From Betaproteobacteria bacterium SCN1 (lineage in GTDB: Bacteria; Pseudomonadota; Gammaproteobacteria; Burkholderiales; Thiobacillaceae), in contig WBSF01000009.1 in NCBI GenBank assembly GCA_008923315.1, positions 434,001 through 498,000 of the forward strand: a stretch of DNA of 64,000 bases. The letters run 5' to 3'. Both the position numbers and the translations under genes were made by a program. Under the pieces are notes generated by a model. That model saw only the letters and a list, made by a program, of their open reading frames with translations, made no database searches and was not told where the DNA came from. Numbering within the stretch: position 1 is the stretch's first letter; each line of letters begins with the position of its first letter. Shown one piece after another: positions 17,410 through 26,632 of the stretch.

Positions 17410-17418
17410 CACCACAAT

Positions 17419-19719
17419 ATGACGTTCAATCGCCTGTCGCTTGCCCTGGCTGCCGCATTCGCTGCACAGCCGGTATTCGCAACGGAGCCCTTCGTCGTCA
17501 AGGACATACGGGTCGAAGGCATCCAGCGCACCGAAGCCGGCACGGTTTTCAGCTATCTGCCGGTCAAGGTGGGCGAAACCCTGACCGACGAGAAAACCGC
17601 CGCCGCGATCAAGGCGCTTTATGCCACCGGCTTCTTCAAAGACGTACAGCTGGAAGCGCGCGACGGCGTGCTCATCGTCACCGTCGAGGAGCGGCCCTCG
17701 ATTGCCAAGATCACCCTGTCTGGCATCAAGGAATTCTCGGAGGAAGATCTCAAGAAAGGCCTGCAGCAGACCGGTCTGGCCGAAGGCCGCGTGCTCGACC
17801 GTTCGCTGCTCGACAAGGCCGAGCAGGAACTTCAGCGCCAGTACTTCAACCGCGGCAAGTACGCGGTCGAGATCAAGTCGACGCTGACACCGCTCGAGCG
17901 CAACCGCGTCGCGGTGCAGTTCGACGTCGTCGAGGGCGACAGCGCCAAGATCCAGCAGATCAACATCGTCGGCAACAAGGCATTCCCGGAAAAGGAACTG
18001 CTCAAGCAGTTCAGCTCGACCACGCCGGGCTGGCTGACCTGGTACACCAAGAACGACCAGTACTCGAAAGCCCGCCTGGGCGGCGATATCGAGGCCCTGC
18101 GTTCGTTCTACCTCAACCGCGGCTATCTCGAATTCAACGTCGAATCGACCCAGGTGTCGATCTCACCGGACAAGAAGGGCATCTACATCACCGTCAACGT
18201 GACGGAAGGCCCGCAGTACACCGTTTCCGACGTCAAGCTCGCCGGGCAGATGCTGGTGCCCGAGACCGAACTCGCCAAACTCGTGACCGTCAAGCCGGGC
18301 GAAATCTTCCAGCGTGACCGGCTTACCGAAAGCACCAAGAAGATCGGCGACCGGCTCGGCAATGACGGCTATGCCTTCGCCAACGTGAACGCCGTGCCTG
18401 AACTGGACAAGGACAAGCACACGGTCGCCTTCACGCTGTTTGTCGATCCGGGCCGCCGCGTCTACGTCAATCGCGTCAACGTGGCGGGCAACACCCGCAC
18501 GCGCGACGAAGTCGTGCGCCGTGAAATCCGCCAGATGGAAGGCGCCTACTACGATTCCCAGAAGATCAATCTGTCGCGCGACCGGCTCAACCGGCTGGGT
18601 TTCTTCAACGAAGTCAACGTCGAGACGCCGGCCGTTTCGGGCACCACCGACCAGGTCGACGTCAACGTCAGCGTGACCGAAAAATCCACCGGCAACGTGA
18701 TGCTGGGTGCGGGATTTTCCTCATCCGAGGGCCTGGTGCTGTCGGGCTCGATTTCGCAGAGCAACGTATTCGGTACCGGCAACCGGCTGTCCGCGCAGAT
18801 CAACTCCGGCAGCGTGAACACGGTCTACTCGCTCTCGTTCACCAATCCCTACTACACCATCGACGGCATCAGCCTCGGCTACGACCTGTACCGCCGCGAC
18901 GTCGACGCCACCTCGCTCGACTATGTGGGCGACTACAAGACTTCGACCTACGGCGCAGGCATGCGCTTCGGCCTGCCGGTGAACGAGCGCGATTTCATCT
19001 CCTTCGGGCTGACCTACGAACAGACCACGGTGACCACCACCGCCACCAGCCCGATCCAGTACGCCAACTTCGTCAACATCTTCGGCGAAGACAACGATAC
19101 GTTGCGCTTCGACACCAGCTGGTCGCGCGATACGCGCAACAGCTATCTTTTCCCGACCAAGGGCCTGATGCAGCGGATCGCTGCCGAAATCGGCACGCCG
19201 ATCGGCAGCCTCCAGTACTACAAGCTCTCGCTGCAGCACCAGCAATACTTCCCGCTGAGCAAGGATTTCACGCTCATGCTCAACGGCGAGGTCGGCATTG
19301 GCGGTGGCCTGTCGGGCAAGCCCTTGCCCTTCTTCAAGAATTTCTACGCGGGCGGCAACAGCTCGGTGCGCGGCTTCCAGAACGGCACGCTCGGCCCGAA
19401 AGACTCGGCGGGTGACGCCTTGGGCGGCGACAAGCGCGTCGTGGGCAACGCGGAACTCTTCTTCCCCCTGCCCGGACTCAAGGATGATCAGTCCCTGCGC
19501 ATGTCGGCCTTCTTCGATGCGGGCGCCACCTTCGGCCCCTTCGACGATCAGGGCCGCTATGAGAAATTCGCTTTTGGCGACCTGCGCTATTCCGCCGGTG
19601 TGGCAGTGCTGTGGGTGTCGCCGCTCGGTCCTCTGAAATTCAGCCTGGCGCAACCGCTGGTCAGCAAGTCGGGCGACAAGGAGGAAGTCTTCCAATTTAC
19701 CCTCGGCAACGTATTCTGA
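17419..19719 (+). CDS. bamA: Outer membrane protein assembly factor BamA
   Basis: BamA is the central beta-barrel of the BAM complex that folds outer-membrane proteins. The 766-residue protein has a signal peptide ending ...QPVFA, about five POTRA domains (roughly residues 22-420) starting FVVKDIRVEGIQR, and a C-terminal 16-strand Omp85 barrel with the conserved VRGFQNG loop motif. It ends in Phe (FTLGNVF), the usual barrel signal. The partner lipoprotein BamD is encoded at 49899. Skp, the periplasmic chaperone that feeds it, is the next gene. Confidence 0.97.
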   Translation: MTFNRLSLALAAAFAAQPVFATEPFVVKDIRVEGIQRTEAGTVFSYLPVKVGETLTDEKTAAAIKALYATGFFKDVQLEARDGVLIVTVEERPSIAKITLSGIKEFSEEDLKKGLQQTGLAEGRVLDRSLLDKAEQELQRQYFNRGKYAVEIKSTLTPLERNRVAVQFDVVEGDSAKIQQINIVGNKAFPEKELLKQFSSTTPGWLTWYTKNDQYSKARLGGDIEALRSFYLNRGYLEFNVESTQVSISPDKKGIYITVNVTEGPQYTVSDVKLAGQMLVPETELAKLVTVKPGEIFQRDRLTESTKKIGDRLGNDGYAFANVNAVPELDKDKHTVAFTLFVDPGRRVYVNRVNVAGNTRTRDEVVRREIRQMEGAYYDSQKINLSRDRLNRLGFFNEVNVETPAVSGTTDQVDVNVSVTEKSTGNVMLGAGFSSSEGLVLSGSISQSNVFGTGNRLSAQINSGSVNTVYSLSFTNPYYTIDGISLGYDLYRRDVDATSLDYVGDYKTSTYGAGMRFGLPVNERDFISFGLTYEQTTVTTTATSPIQYANFVNIFGEDNDTLRFDTSWSRDTRNSYLFPTKGLMQRIAAEIGTPIGSLQYYKLSLQHQQYFPLSKDFTLMLNGEVGIGGGLSGKPLPFFKNFYAGGNSSVRGFQNGTLGPKDSAGDALGGDKRVVGNAELFFPLPGLKDDQSLRMSAFFDAGATFGPFDDQGRYEKFAFGDLRYSAGVAVLWVSPLGPLKFSLAQPLVSKSGDKEEVFQFTLGNVF

Positions 19720-19745
19720 GGGCGGATCAACGGAGTGTGACCATC

Positions 19746-20249
19746 ATGATGTTCAAGCAGTTTGCCGTAGGCCTGGCGCTGGCGTCCGCGTTCATCGCGA
19801 TGCCCGCTGCGGCGGCCGACACCAAGATCGGCTTTGTCAACACCGAGCGCCTGCTGCGCGAAGCACCGCTGTCCGTCGCCGCGCAGAAGAAACTCGAACG
19901 CGAATTCGCCGCGCGCGACCAGGAACTGCAGAAGCTCGCCAAGCAGGCCCGTGACCTGCAGGCGCAGCTCGACAAGGACGGCGTGACGATGTCCGACACC
20001 GAGCGCAAGAACAAGGAACGCGATCTGGGCAACCTCAATCGCGAACTGCAGCGCCAGGGCCGCGAATTCCGCGAGGACCTCAACCTGCGCCGCAACGAGG
20101 AACTCGGCCAGATCCAGGAGCGGGCCCGCAAGGCGATCCAGGACATCGCCAAATCCGAGAAATACGACATCATCGTCGAACAGGCGGTGTACGTCGATCC
20201 CAGGAACGACATCACCGAACGGGTGATGAAGGCGCTCGGCAGCAAGTAA
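19746..20249 (+). CDS. skp: Periplasmic chaperone Skp (OmpH family)
   Basis: Skp is a trimeric periplasmic holdase that carries unfolded outer-membrane proteins to BamA. The 167-residue precursor has a signal peptide ending MPAAAA, then [16 protein letters not shown], the family N-terminal strand, and a long charged coiled-coil region (about residues 45-130) that forms the tentacles. The start is one of two adjacent ATGs (19746, 19749); an upstream GGAG-like sequence sits about ten bases before. It lies 26 bases after bamA and 16 before lpxD. Confidence 0.92.
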   Translation: MMFKQFAVGLALASAFIAMPAAAADTKIGFVNTERLLREAPLSVAAQKKLEREFAARDQELQKLAKQARDLQAQLDKDGVTMSDTERKNKERDLGNLNRELQRQGREFREDLNLRRNEELGQIQERARKAIQDIAKSEKYDIIVEQAVYVDPRNDITERVMKALGSK

Positions 20250-20265
20250 GGCATCCGGCTCGCGC

Positions 20266-21294
20266 ATGTCCGTGACGCTTACAGAGCTCGTGGCCCGTTT
20301 CGGGGGCGAGCTCGTCGGCGACGGTTCGGTGCGGGTGAAGCAGGTTGCGCCGCTCGACCGGGCGGAACCTGACGAGATCGGTTTCGTCGCCCAGAGCAAA
20401 TACCTTGCACAGCTCGGCGCCACCCGCGCCGGCGCCCTGATCCTGCCGCCGGATGCACGTGATGCCAGCGACCGGCCGCGCATCCTCACACCCAATCCCT
20501 ATCTGTATTTCGCCCGCGTGTCGGCACTGCTGAATCCGGTATCGCGCCCGCCGGCGGGCGTGCATCCGGCCGCCACGGTCGCGGATGGCGCCATCGTGGC
20601 AGCCGATGCGTGCATCGGTCCCGGCGCGGTGATCGGCGCACGTGCGCGGATCGGTGCGCGTACCGTCATCGGCGCCCACTGCGTGATCGGCGAGGATGTG
20701 CTGATCGGCGAGGATTGCCTGCTGAACGCCAGCGTTACCGTCTACCATCGCTGCGTGATCGGCGACCGGGCAATCCTGCACGCAGGCAGCGTGATCGGTG
20801 CCGACGGTTTCGGTTTTGCGCCCAGCGAGGGGGCCTGGGAGAAAATTCCCCAGATTGGCCGCGTGCGCATCGGAGACGACGTCGAGATCGGTGCCTGCAC
20901 GACCATTGATCGCGGTGCGCTGGAGGATACGGTGATCGAGGACGGGGTCAAGCTCGACAATCTGATCCAGGTTGCGCACAACGTCGTCATCGGGGCACAT
21001 ACGGCAATTGCCGCCTGTACCGGCATCGCCGGCAGCGTGAAGATCGGACGCCACTGCACCATCGGCGGGGCGGCGATGCTTTCCGGTCATATCGAGATCG
21101 CCGACGGTACGCGCATCTCGACCAACACCCTCATCACCAAATCGCTGTCCCGGCCGGGCACCTACACGTCGGTCATGCCGTTTTCGGAGCATGAGATGTG
21201 GCAGCGCAATGCCGTCCATGTGCGCAATCTCGACAAGCTGGTGACGCGCATACAGGCACTCGAAAAGAAACTGGGAGAACTGGAAAAAAAATGA
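20266..21294 (+). CDS. lpxD: UDP-3-O-(3-hydroxyacyl)glucosamine N-acyltransferase
   Basis: LpxD adds the second 3-hydroxyacyl chain in lipid A synthesis. The 342-residue protein has the N-terminal uridine-binding domain ([20 protein letters not shown]), about ten hexapeptide repeats forming a left-handed beta-helix ([21 protein letters not shown] and similar), and the catalytic histidine in [12 protein letters not shown]. The C-terminal helix ([28 protein letters not shown]) is typical. Its stop overlaps the fabZ ATG as ATGA. Confidence 0.96.
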   Translation: MSVTLTELVARFGGELVGDGSVRVKQVAPLDRAEPDEIGFVAQSKYLAQLGATRAGALILPPDARDASDRPRILTPNPYLYFARVSALLNPVSRPPAGVHPAATVADGAIVAADACIGPGAVIGARARIGARTVIGAHCVIGEDVLIGEDCLLNASVTVYHRCVIGDRAILHAGSVIGADGFGFAPSEGAWEKIPQIGRVRIGDDVEIGACTTIDRGALEDTVIEDGVKLDNLIQVAHNVVIGAHTAIAACTGIAGSVKIGRHCTIGGAAMLSGHIEIADGTRISTNTLITKSLSRPGTYTSVMPFSEHEMWQRNAVHVRNLDKLVTRIQALEKKLGELEKK

Positions 21295-21731
21295 TCATGG
21301 ATATCGAACAGGTGGCGCAGTATCTGCCGCATCGCTACCCCTTTCTGCTCGTCGACCGCGTTATTGAAATGGAGCTTGGCAAGCGCATTACGGCGATCAA
21401 GAATGTCACCATCAACGAGCCTTTTTTTCCCGGGCATTTCCCGGGGTCGCCGGTGATGCCCGGCGTGCTGATTCTGGAAGCGATGGCGCAGGCGGCTGCG
21501 ATTCTGTCGTTCAAGACCAAGGACTACGCGCCCGAGAACATCGGAGTCGTCTATTTCGCCGGCATCGACGGCGCGCGCTTCCGCAAGCCGGTGAAGCCGG
21601 GCGACCAGCTCGTGCTCAAGGTCGATATCCTGCGCGAGACGCGCGGCATCTGGAAATACGCGGGCCGCGCCGAGGTCGACGGCGAAACCGTCGCCGAGGC
21701 CGAGCTGATGGCCACCCTGCGCGACAAGTGA
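21291..21731 (+). CDS. fabZ: 3-hydroxyacyl-ACP dehydratase FabZ
   Basis: FabZ dehydrates 3-hydroxyacyl-ACP in fatty acid elongation and competes with LpxA/LpxD for the same substrates, which explains its place between them. The 146-residue hotdog-fold protein has the catalytic [20 protein letters not shown] (His49, Glu63). The ATG at 21291 overlaps the lpxD stop; a second ATG at 21297 gives the more usual [18 protein letters not shown] start and cannot be excluded. Its end overlaps the lpxA start as GTGA. Confidence 0.95.
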   Translation: MIMDIEQVAQYLPHRYPFLLVDRVIEMELGKRITAIKNVTINEPFFPGHFPGSPVMPGVLILEAMAQAAAILSFKTKDYAPENIGVVYFAGIDGARFRKPVKPGDQLVLKVDILRETRGIWKYAGRAEVDGETVAEAELMATLRDK

Positions 21732-22510
21732 GCATGCCGAGGATTCATCCCACCGCACTCGTCGCGCCCGGCGCGCGGCTCGCGGACGACGTCGAGATCG
21801 GCGCCTATTCGATCATCGGCGAGCACGTCGAGGTCGGTGCCGGCACCACGGTCGGCGCGCATGCGGTCATCACCGGCCATACCCGCATCGGTGCGCGCAA
21901 CCGGATCTTCCACTTCGTCTCGCTGGGCGAAGCCCCGCAGGACAAAAAATACGCCGGCGAGCCGACGCGTCTCGAAATTGGCGACGACAACGTCATCCGC
22001 GAGTTCTGTACCTTCAACACCGGCACCGTACAGGACCGCGGCGTGACCACCATCGGCAGTGACAACTGGATCATGGCCTACGTGCACATCGCGCACGACT
22101 GCGTGGTTGGCGATCGCACCATCTTCGCCAACAATGCCTCGCTCGCCGGCCATGTCGAAGTCGGCGACTGGGCCATACTCGGCGGTTTTACCGGTGTGCA
22201 CCAGTTCTGCAAGATCGGCGCGCACGTCATGACCGGCGTTTCCACCGTGGTGTTCAAGGATATTCCGCCTTTCGTCATGGCATCCGGCCACCCGGCCGAG
22301 CCGCATGGTCTGAACAGCGAAGGTCTGAAGCGGCGCGGCTTTTCCGCCGACGCGCTGTCTGCGTTGAAACGCGCGTACAGGACGCTCTATCGCGAAGGCA
22401 ACACCGTCGCCGAGGCGCAAGCCAAGCTCGAGGCAGATGCTGCGGCGCATCCCGAAGTCAGGCAACTGCTCGATTTTCTTGCGTGCGCCGGGCGCGGCAT
22501 CATCCGCTGA
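21728..22510 (+). CDS. lpxA: UDP-N-acetylglucosamine acyltransferase LpxA
   Basis: LpxA starts lipid A synthesis by moving a 3-hydroxyacyl chain from ACP to UDP-GlcNAc. The 260-residue protein consists of hexapeptide repeats and a helical C-terminus, with catalytic His123 in [11 protein letters not shown]. The start is a GTG at 21728 overlapping the fabZ stop; an ATG at 21734 is possible. At the hydrocarbon-ruler position, equivalent to Gly173 of E. coli (C14-specific) and to the Met of the P. aeruginosa enzyme (C10-specific), this protein has Val171 (AHVMTGVS). A chain shorter than C14 is therefore likely. Its stop overlaps lpxB as TGATG. Confidence 0.95.
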   Translation: MSMPRIHPTALVAPGARLADDVEIGAYSIIGEHVEVGAGTTVGAHAVITGHTRIGARNRIFHFVSLGEAPQDKKYAGEPTRLEIGDDNVIREFCTFNTGTVQDRGVTTIGSDNWIMAYVHIAHDCVVGDRTIFANNASLAGHVEVGDWAILGGFTGVHQFCKIGAHVMTGVSTVVFKDIPPFVMASGHPAEPHGLNSEGLKRRGFSADALSALKRAYRTLYREGNTVAEAQAKLEADAAAHPEVRQLLDFLACAGRGIIR

Positions 22511-23643
22511 TGGATATCGGTCTGGTCGCCGGCGAAGCATCCGGCGATCTACTGGGTGCGCATTTCATCCGCGCACTGCAACAGCGGCACCCGAACCTGC
22601 GCGCAGCCGGCATTGCCGGCCCGCGTCTCGTCGAAGCCGGCGTCGAGGCGATCTATCCGAGCGAGAAACTGGCGGTCAACGGCTACGTCGAGGTCTTGCG
22701 CCATCTACCGGAACTGCTGCGCATTCGCGCACACATCGGTGCCCGTTTTCTGGCGCAGCGGCCGCGCGTTTTCGTCGGCATCGATGCGCCGGATTTCAAC
22801 TTTGTGCTCGAACACCGGCTCAAGACCGCCGGCATTCCCACCGTGCATTTCGTCAGCCCGTCGATCTGGGCCTGGCGGCCGGAGCGCATCCACAGAATCC
22901 GCGAGGCCGTCTCGCACATGCTGGTGGTGTTTCCCTTCGAAGAGGCGATCTATCGCGAAGCCGGCATCCCCGTCAGCTATGTGGGGCATCCGCTGGCCGA
23001 CGTGATTCCGCTCGAACCTGATGCCGCCGCCGCGCGCGCAGCGCTGAATCTGGCCGACGGCCCGGTGTTCGCGCTGCTGCCCGGCAGCCGGCTGTCCGAG
23101 GTGAAACGCCACGCACGCCTGATGCTGGAGGCTGCGCACCTGATCGCGCGCCGCCATCCGGACGCACGTTTCGTCCTGCCCGCCGCGAATGCGGCTGCCG
23201 CCGCATTGATCGACCAGGCGCGCGCGGGGATTGAAATCGATCTGCACGTGCTGCCCGGGCAGTCCCACACGGCGCTGGCGGCATGCGACGTCGCGCTGGT
23301 CGCGTCCGGTACGGCCACGCTGGAAACAGCGCTATTCAAGAAACCGATGGTGATCACGTATCGCGTGCCCGCGCTCACCGCCTGGCTCATGCTGCGCAAG
23401 GCGCTGCAACCCTGGGTGGGCTTGCCGAACATCCTCGCCCGCGAGTTCCTCGTGCCGGAACGCATCCAGGACGCAGCGACGCCCACGAATCTCGCGGCCG
23501 ATGCGCTGGCCTGGCTGGACGATGCGCCACGCCGCGAAGCGGCCGTCGAACGCTTCCGGGCGATGCACGTCAGCCTGCGGCAGAACGCGGCAGGCCGTAT
23601 CGCCGAGGCCGTGTCGCCGTATATGGAGGATCGTCCCGCATGA
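22510..23643 (+). CDS. lpxB: Lipid-A-disaccharide synthase
   Basis: LpxB is the membrane-associated GT19 glycosyltransferase that joins UDP-diacylglucosamine and lipid X. The 377-residue sequence opens with [19 protein letters not shown] and contains [58 protein letters not shown] and [21 protein letters not shown], all typical. The ATG is fixed by the TGATG overlap with lpxA. Its end overlaps rnhB as ATGA. Confidence 0.96.
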   Translation: MDIGLVAGEASGDLLGAHFIRALQQRHPNLRAAGIAGPRLVEAGVEAIYPSEKLAVNGYVEVLRHLPELLRIRAHIGARFLAQRPRVFVGIDAPDFNFVLEHRLKTAGIPTVHFVSPSIWAWRPERIHRIREAVSHMLVVFPFEEAIYREAGIPVSYVGHPLADVIPLEPDAAAARAALNLADGPVFALLPGSRLSEVKRHARLMLEAAHLIARRHPDARFVLPAANAAAAALIDQARAGIEIDLHVLPGQSHTALAACDVALVASGTATLETALFKKPMVITYRVPALTAWLMLRKALQPWVGLPNILAREFLVPERIQDAATPTNLAADALAWLDDAPRREAAVERFRAMHVSLRQNAAGRIAEAVSPYMEDRPA

Positions 23644-24236
23644 GCCTGCATTGGGGGCCGCCTGGTCTGTGCGGTGTCGACGAAGCCGGGCGGGGGCCGC
23701 TCGCCGGCCCGGTGGTGGCGGCGGCTGTCATGCTCGACCCCGCGCGACCCATCGAAGGCCTGCGCGATTCCAAGAAGCTCTCGGCTGCCGCGCGCGAACG
23801 GCTGGCCGAGGCCATTCGCCGCGAAGCGTTCGTCTGGTGTGTGGCCGAAGCCAGCGTCGAGGAGATCGACCGGCTGAATATCCTGCATGCGACGATGCTT
23901 GCCATGCGGCGCGCAGTCGAAGGCCTCGGCCGTGCGCCCGACGATGTCTGGGTGGACGGCAATCGCTGCCCCGAATGGCCATGGCGCTCGCAGGCCGTGG
24001 TCAAGGGCGACGACAAGGTCGCCGCCATCGCCGCCGCCTCCATCCTCGCCAAGACTGCGCGCGACGCCTTCATGCGCCAGTTGCACGAAACCTATCCCGT
24101 CTATGGTTTCGACCGGCACATGGGTTACGGTACGGCGCAGCATCTCGATGCACTCAAGGCGCATGGCGCCTGTCCGCAGCACCGGTGCAGTTTCTCGCCG
24201 GTTAAACTCGTCCTCGATCAAAACCGATTGTTCTGA
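23640..24236 (+). CDS. rnhB: Ribonuclease HII
   Basis: RNase HII removes RNA, including single misincorporated ribonucleotides, from DNA. The 198-residue protein has the catalytic [19 protein letters not shown] and LRDSKKLS segments, VDGN and [21 protein letters not shown]. It is the last gene of the lpx cluster, overlapping lpxB by four bases, the standard arrangement in betaproteobacteria. A small membrane protein gene follows after 11 bases and may share the transcript. Confidence 0.95.
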   Translation: MSLHWGPPGLCGVDEAGRGPLAGPVVAAAVMLDPARPIEGLRDSKKLSAAARERLAEAIRREAFVWCVAEASVEEIDRLNILHATMLAMRRAVEGLGRAPDDVWVDGNRCPEWPWRSQAVVKGDDKVAAIAAASILAKTARDAFMRQLHETYPVYGFDRHMGYGTAQHLDALKAHGACPQHRCSFSPVKLVLDQNRLF

Positions 24237-24247
24237 AAGGAAACCCC

Positions 24248-24703
24248 ATGCTGCAACTCATGTTTCTGCTGCACGTCCTCGGCGTCGTCGTCTGGGTTGG
24301 CGGCATGTTTTTTGCCTATCTCGCCTTGCGCCCCGTCGCCGCCAGCGTGCTCGAACCGCCGCAGCGCCTGACCCTGTGGGCCGGCGTATTCGGCAAATTC
24401 TTTCCCTGGGTGTGGGTCTCGGTGCTGCTCATCCTCCTCAGCGGCCTGCACATGCTCATGGTCTTCGGCGGGCTCGCCGCGCCGCACCACGCGTTGACCA
24501 TGCTGGGGCTGGGCATCGTGATGATGCTGGTCTTCGCCCACGTCTTCTTCGCGCCCTACAAAAAACTCAAACGCGCCGTCGCCGGACAGGACTGGAAGAC
24601 CGGCGGTGCGGCGCTTGGCCAGATCCGCCGGCTTATTGGCCTCAACCTGATCCTGGGGCTGGTGACGATCGCGGTGGTGTTCGTGGGGCGCGCACTGGGC
24701 TGA
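24248..24703 (+). CDS. CopD-family small membrane protein
   Basis: The 151-residue protein has four predicted membrane segments and the CopD-domain opening LLHVLGVVVWVGGMFFAYLALRP, with a conserved histidine in the first helix and another region LLSGLHMLM in the second. Full-length CopD proteins are implicated in copper uptake; the short standalone versions have no settled function and are often called hypothetical. AGGAAA before the ATG is a good ribosome-binding site. No copper gene is adjacent. A PACE transporter gene follows 22 bases later, so both may be membrane stress functions on one transcript. Confidence 0.7.
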   Translation: MLQLMFLLHVLGVVVWVGGMFFAYLALRPVAASVLEPPQRLTLWAGVFGKFFPWVWVSVLLILLSGLHMLMVFGGLAAPHHALTMLGLGIVMMLVFAHVFFAPYKKLKRAVAGQDWKTGGAALGQIRRLIGLNLILGLVTIAVVFVGRALG

Positions 24704-24725
24704 CGGCGCGAAACGGACGCCATTC

Positions 24726-25145
24726 GTGCACCCCCGGTCACGCCGGATTCTGCAGGCCGTATCCTACGAAGGGGTCGCCATCCTGTTCGTCGGGCCGGTC
24801 CTGGCCTGGATGTTCGATCATCCGGTGGCATCCGCATTCGCACTCTCGGCGATCATGTCCACGATCGCGCTCGCCTGGAACTATCTCTTCAACACGCTGT
24901 TCGAGCGCTGGGAAACCCGTCAAACCGCCAAGGGCCGCTCGCTGCGGCGGCGGCTTGCGCATGGCCTGGGCTTTGAAGGCGGCCTGCTGCTGTTGCTCGT
25001 GCCCTTGATGGCTTACTGGCTCGAGACCACGCTTCTCAACGCCTTTCTGGCCGATCTCGGCATTTTCGCGTTCTTCTTTCTGTACACGATCGGTTTTACC
25101 TGGACATTCGACCGCATGCTGGGGTTGCCGCAGTCGGCAACCTAA
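24726..25145 (+). CDS. PACE-family efflux protein (bacterial transmembrane pair)
   Basis: The 139-residue protein has two tandem pairs of membrane helices, the PACE/BTP design. Conserved features are RILQAVSYEGVAILFVGP with Glu15, the position of the essential glutamate of AceI, and WNYLFNTLFERWE in the first repeat. The C-terminal repeat ends YTIGFTWTFDRMLGLP. Known PACE proteins export biocides such as chlorhexidine and possibly natural polyamines. The start is GTG at 24726. The substrate here is unknown. Confidence 0.75.
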   Translation: MHPRSRRILQAVSYEGVAILFVGPVLAWMFDHPVASAFALSAIMSTIALAWNYLFNTLFERWETRQTAKGRSLRRRLAHGLGFEGGLLLLLVPLMAYWLETTLLNAFLADLGIFAFFFLYTIGFTWTFDRMLGLPQSAT

Positions 25146-25161
25146 GACGGGATGAGGGCCG

Positions 25162-25560
25162 TCAGGGCTCTTCCTGGGCCGGTCGATGCAAGAGGTGCAG
25201 GGCGGTTTCCCGGATCGTCCCGGCTTGTGCCGGGCACTGCAGTTCCGCGTGAAACCGCCCGTCGCGGTAGAGGTAGATCGTGGGCAAATGAAAGATGTCG
25301 AATCCGCGCGCCACACCCGTGGCTTCGCTGACGTCGATTTCGTAGAAGACCTGAACAACATCACCCAGTGCGTCGGGCAACAGCCGTTTCCAGGCGCGGC
25401 AGGCACCGCAGTGCGGCGCCGTGAAAAGTGCGATCGCCACGCCGGCCGTCGCGGCCAGCCGGGCGTGAAATTCGCCTTCGCCCAGGCGCACGAAGGCAGA
25501 CGGGGCAGGTGTGCCCGGACTGGTAGAATCGCGCCTTTCCGCTTGCCGGTCGCCAGCCAT
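25162..25560 (-). CDS. Thioredoxin-like protein
   Basis: The C-terminal 105 residues form a thioredoxin fold: FTAPHCGACRAWKRLLPD carries the active-site pair as CGAC, an aspartate/glutamate-rich strand follows (VFYEIDVSEATGVARGFD), then the cis-proline segment IFHLPTIYLYRDG. CGAC instead of CGPC suggests altered redox potential. With the ATG at 25560, preceded by GAGGAAC, it has 132 residues. The first 22 are non-conserved and overlap the start of the divergent exchanger gene by two bases. A GTG at 25491 would give a minimal 109-residue protein. No signal peptide is evident, so it is probably cytoplasmic. Its role is unknown. Confidence 0.7.
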   Translation of the reverse strand: MAGDRQAERRDSTSPGTPAPSAFVRLGEGEFHARLAATAGVAIALFTAPHCGACRAWKRLLPDALGDVVQVFYEIDVSEATGVARGFDIFHLPTIYLYRDGRFHAELQCPAQAGTIRETALHLLHRPAQEEP

Positions 25561-26563
25561 GCTGTTCCTCGAACTCCTCGGTTTTCTGCTGTTGATCCTC
25601 GTGGCAGCGGAGATCTTTGTCAACGCGCTCGAGCATCTGGGCGAACGGCTGGGCATTTCGGAAGGGGTGACCGGATCGCTGTTCGCGGCGGTGGGCACGG
25701 CCATGCCGGAGACGCTGGTGCCGTTGCTGGCGATCTTCGGCGGTGCGAGCAGCGTCGAAACCAGCCACGAGATCGGCGTCGGAGCGATTCTGGGCGCGCC
25801 GCTGATGCTGTCGACTCTGTCGCTTTGCCTGATGGGGCTGGCGGTGCTGAAGCGCCGCGGCTTGCGCGGCGCGCTGACGCCGGAGCGCAGCGGGCTCAAG
25901 CGCGATCTGGATTTCTTCCTGATGGCTTTCGTCGTGGCGTTCGTCGCCATGTTCATTCCGCATGGCGACGGCCTGGTGCGCGCCGGACTGGCCTTCGTCA
26001 TGGTGCTGATCTATTTCGTCTACGTGATGCTGACCCTGCGTGCCTCGGCCAAACTGGTGGAAGACGGTCACGGCACCGAGGCGGAATCGCCCATGCTGCT
26101 GACCCGTCTGGGGCTGCCCCAGAATCTCGCCGTCATCGTGGTGCAGCTGGGGCTGGGGCTGGCGCTGCTGATTGCCGGCGCCAAGGGATTCATTCACGGC
26201 GTCGAGGCGGCCGCGCCGATCATCGGCATTTCGGCATTGCTGCTGTCGCTGATGATCATCCCCGTCGCCACCGAGCTGCCGGAAAAGGTGAATTCCATCC
26301 TGTGGATACGCAAGCGCAAGGATACCCTGGCTTTCGGCAACATTACCGGGGCGATGGTGTTCCAGGGCACCCTGCTGCCGGCCATCGGCATCGCGCTCAC
26401 CCCCTGGGTTGCGCAACAGAAGGAAGTGCTGCTCGGGGTGATCGTGACCCTTGTGGCCGCTTTCTGGCTGCGCTGGATGGCGCTGACCGGCGGTCTGAAG
26501 GTGTGGCACCTGTTCGTGAACGGGGCTTTGTATGTGACGTATCTGACGGCCGTGCTGGTTTGA
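25559..26563 (+). CDS. Sodium/calcium exchanger family membrane protein
   Basis: The 334-residue protein has about ten hydrophobic segments arranged as two alpha-repeats. The first reads VNALEHLGERLGISEGVTGSLFAAVGTAMPETLVPLLAIFGG and the second IIGISALLLSLMIIPVATELPEKVNSI...GNITGAMVFQGTLLPAIGIALTP, the inverted repeats of the CaCA superfamily with the acidic residue of the ion site in each. It would exchange Ca2+ or another cation for Na+ or H+ at the inner membrane. It starts divergently with, and overlapping, a thioredoxin-like gene. A TAGAAT at 25523 could be its -10 box. A strong bidirectional terminator follows. Confidence 0.82.
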   Translation: MLFLELLGFLLLILVAAEIFVNALEHLGERLGISEGVTGSLFAAVGTAMPETLVPLLAIFGGASSVETSHEIGVGAILGAPLMLSTLSLCLMGLAVLKRRGLRGALTPERSGLKRDLDFFLMAFVVAFVAMFIPHGDGLVRAGLAFVMVLIYFVYVMLTLRASAKLVEDGHGTEAESPMLLTRLGLPQNLAVIVVQLGLGLALLIAGAKGFIHGVEAAAPIIGISALLLSLMIIPVATELPEKVNSILWIRKRKDTLAFGNITGAMVFQGTLLPAIGIALTPWVAQQKEVLLGVIVTLVAAFWLRWMALTGGLKVWHLFVNGALYVTYLTAVLV

Positions 26564-26574
26564 GTCTGATGCGC

Positions 26575-26620
26575 GTGCCCATAAAAAACGGCGGGAAACC
26601 CCGCCGTTTTTTATGGGCAC
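26575..26620. terminator. Bidirectional intrinsic terminator with 21-bp perfect stem
   Basis: Arms at 26575-26595 and 26600-26620 are perfectly complementary with a 4-base loop (26596-26599). Each arm contains a GC core next to six A or six T, so a T-run follows the GC stem on both strands. It lies 12 bases beyond the stop of the exchanger gene and 13 bases beyond the stop of the convergent PEP-CTERM gene, and so serves both. Confidence 0.9.
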
Positions 26621-26632
26621 GGGACGAGCCGC

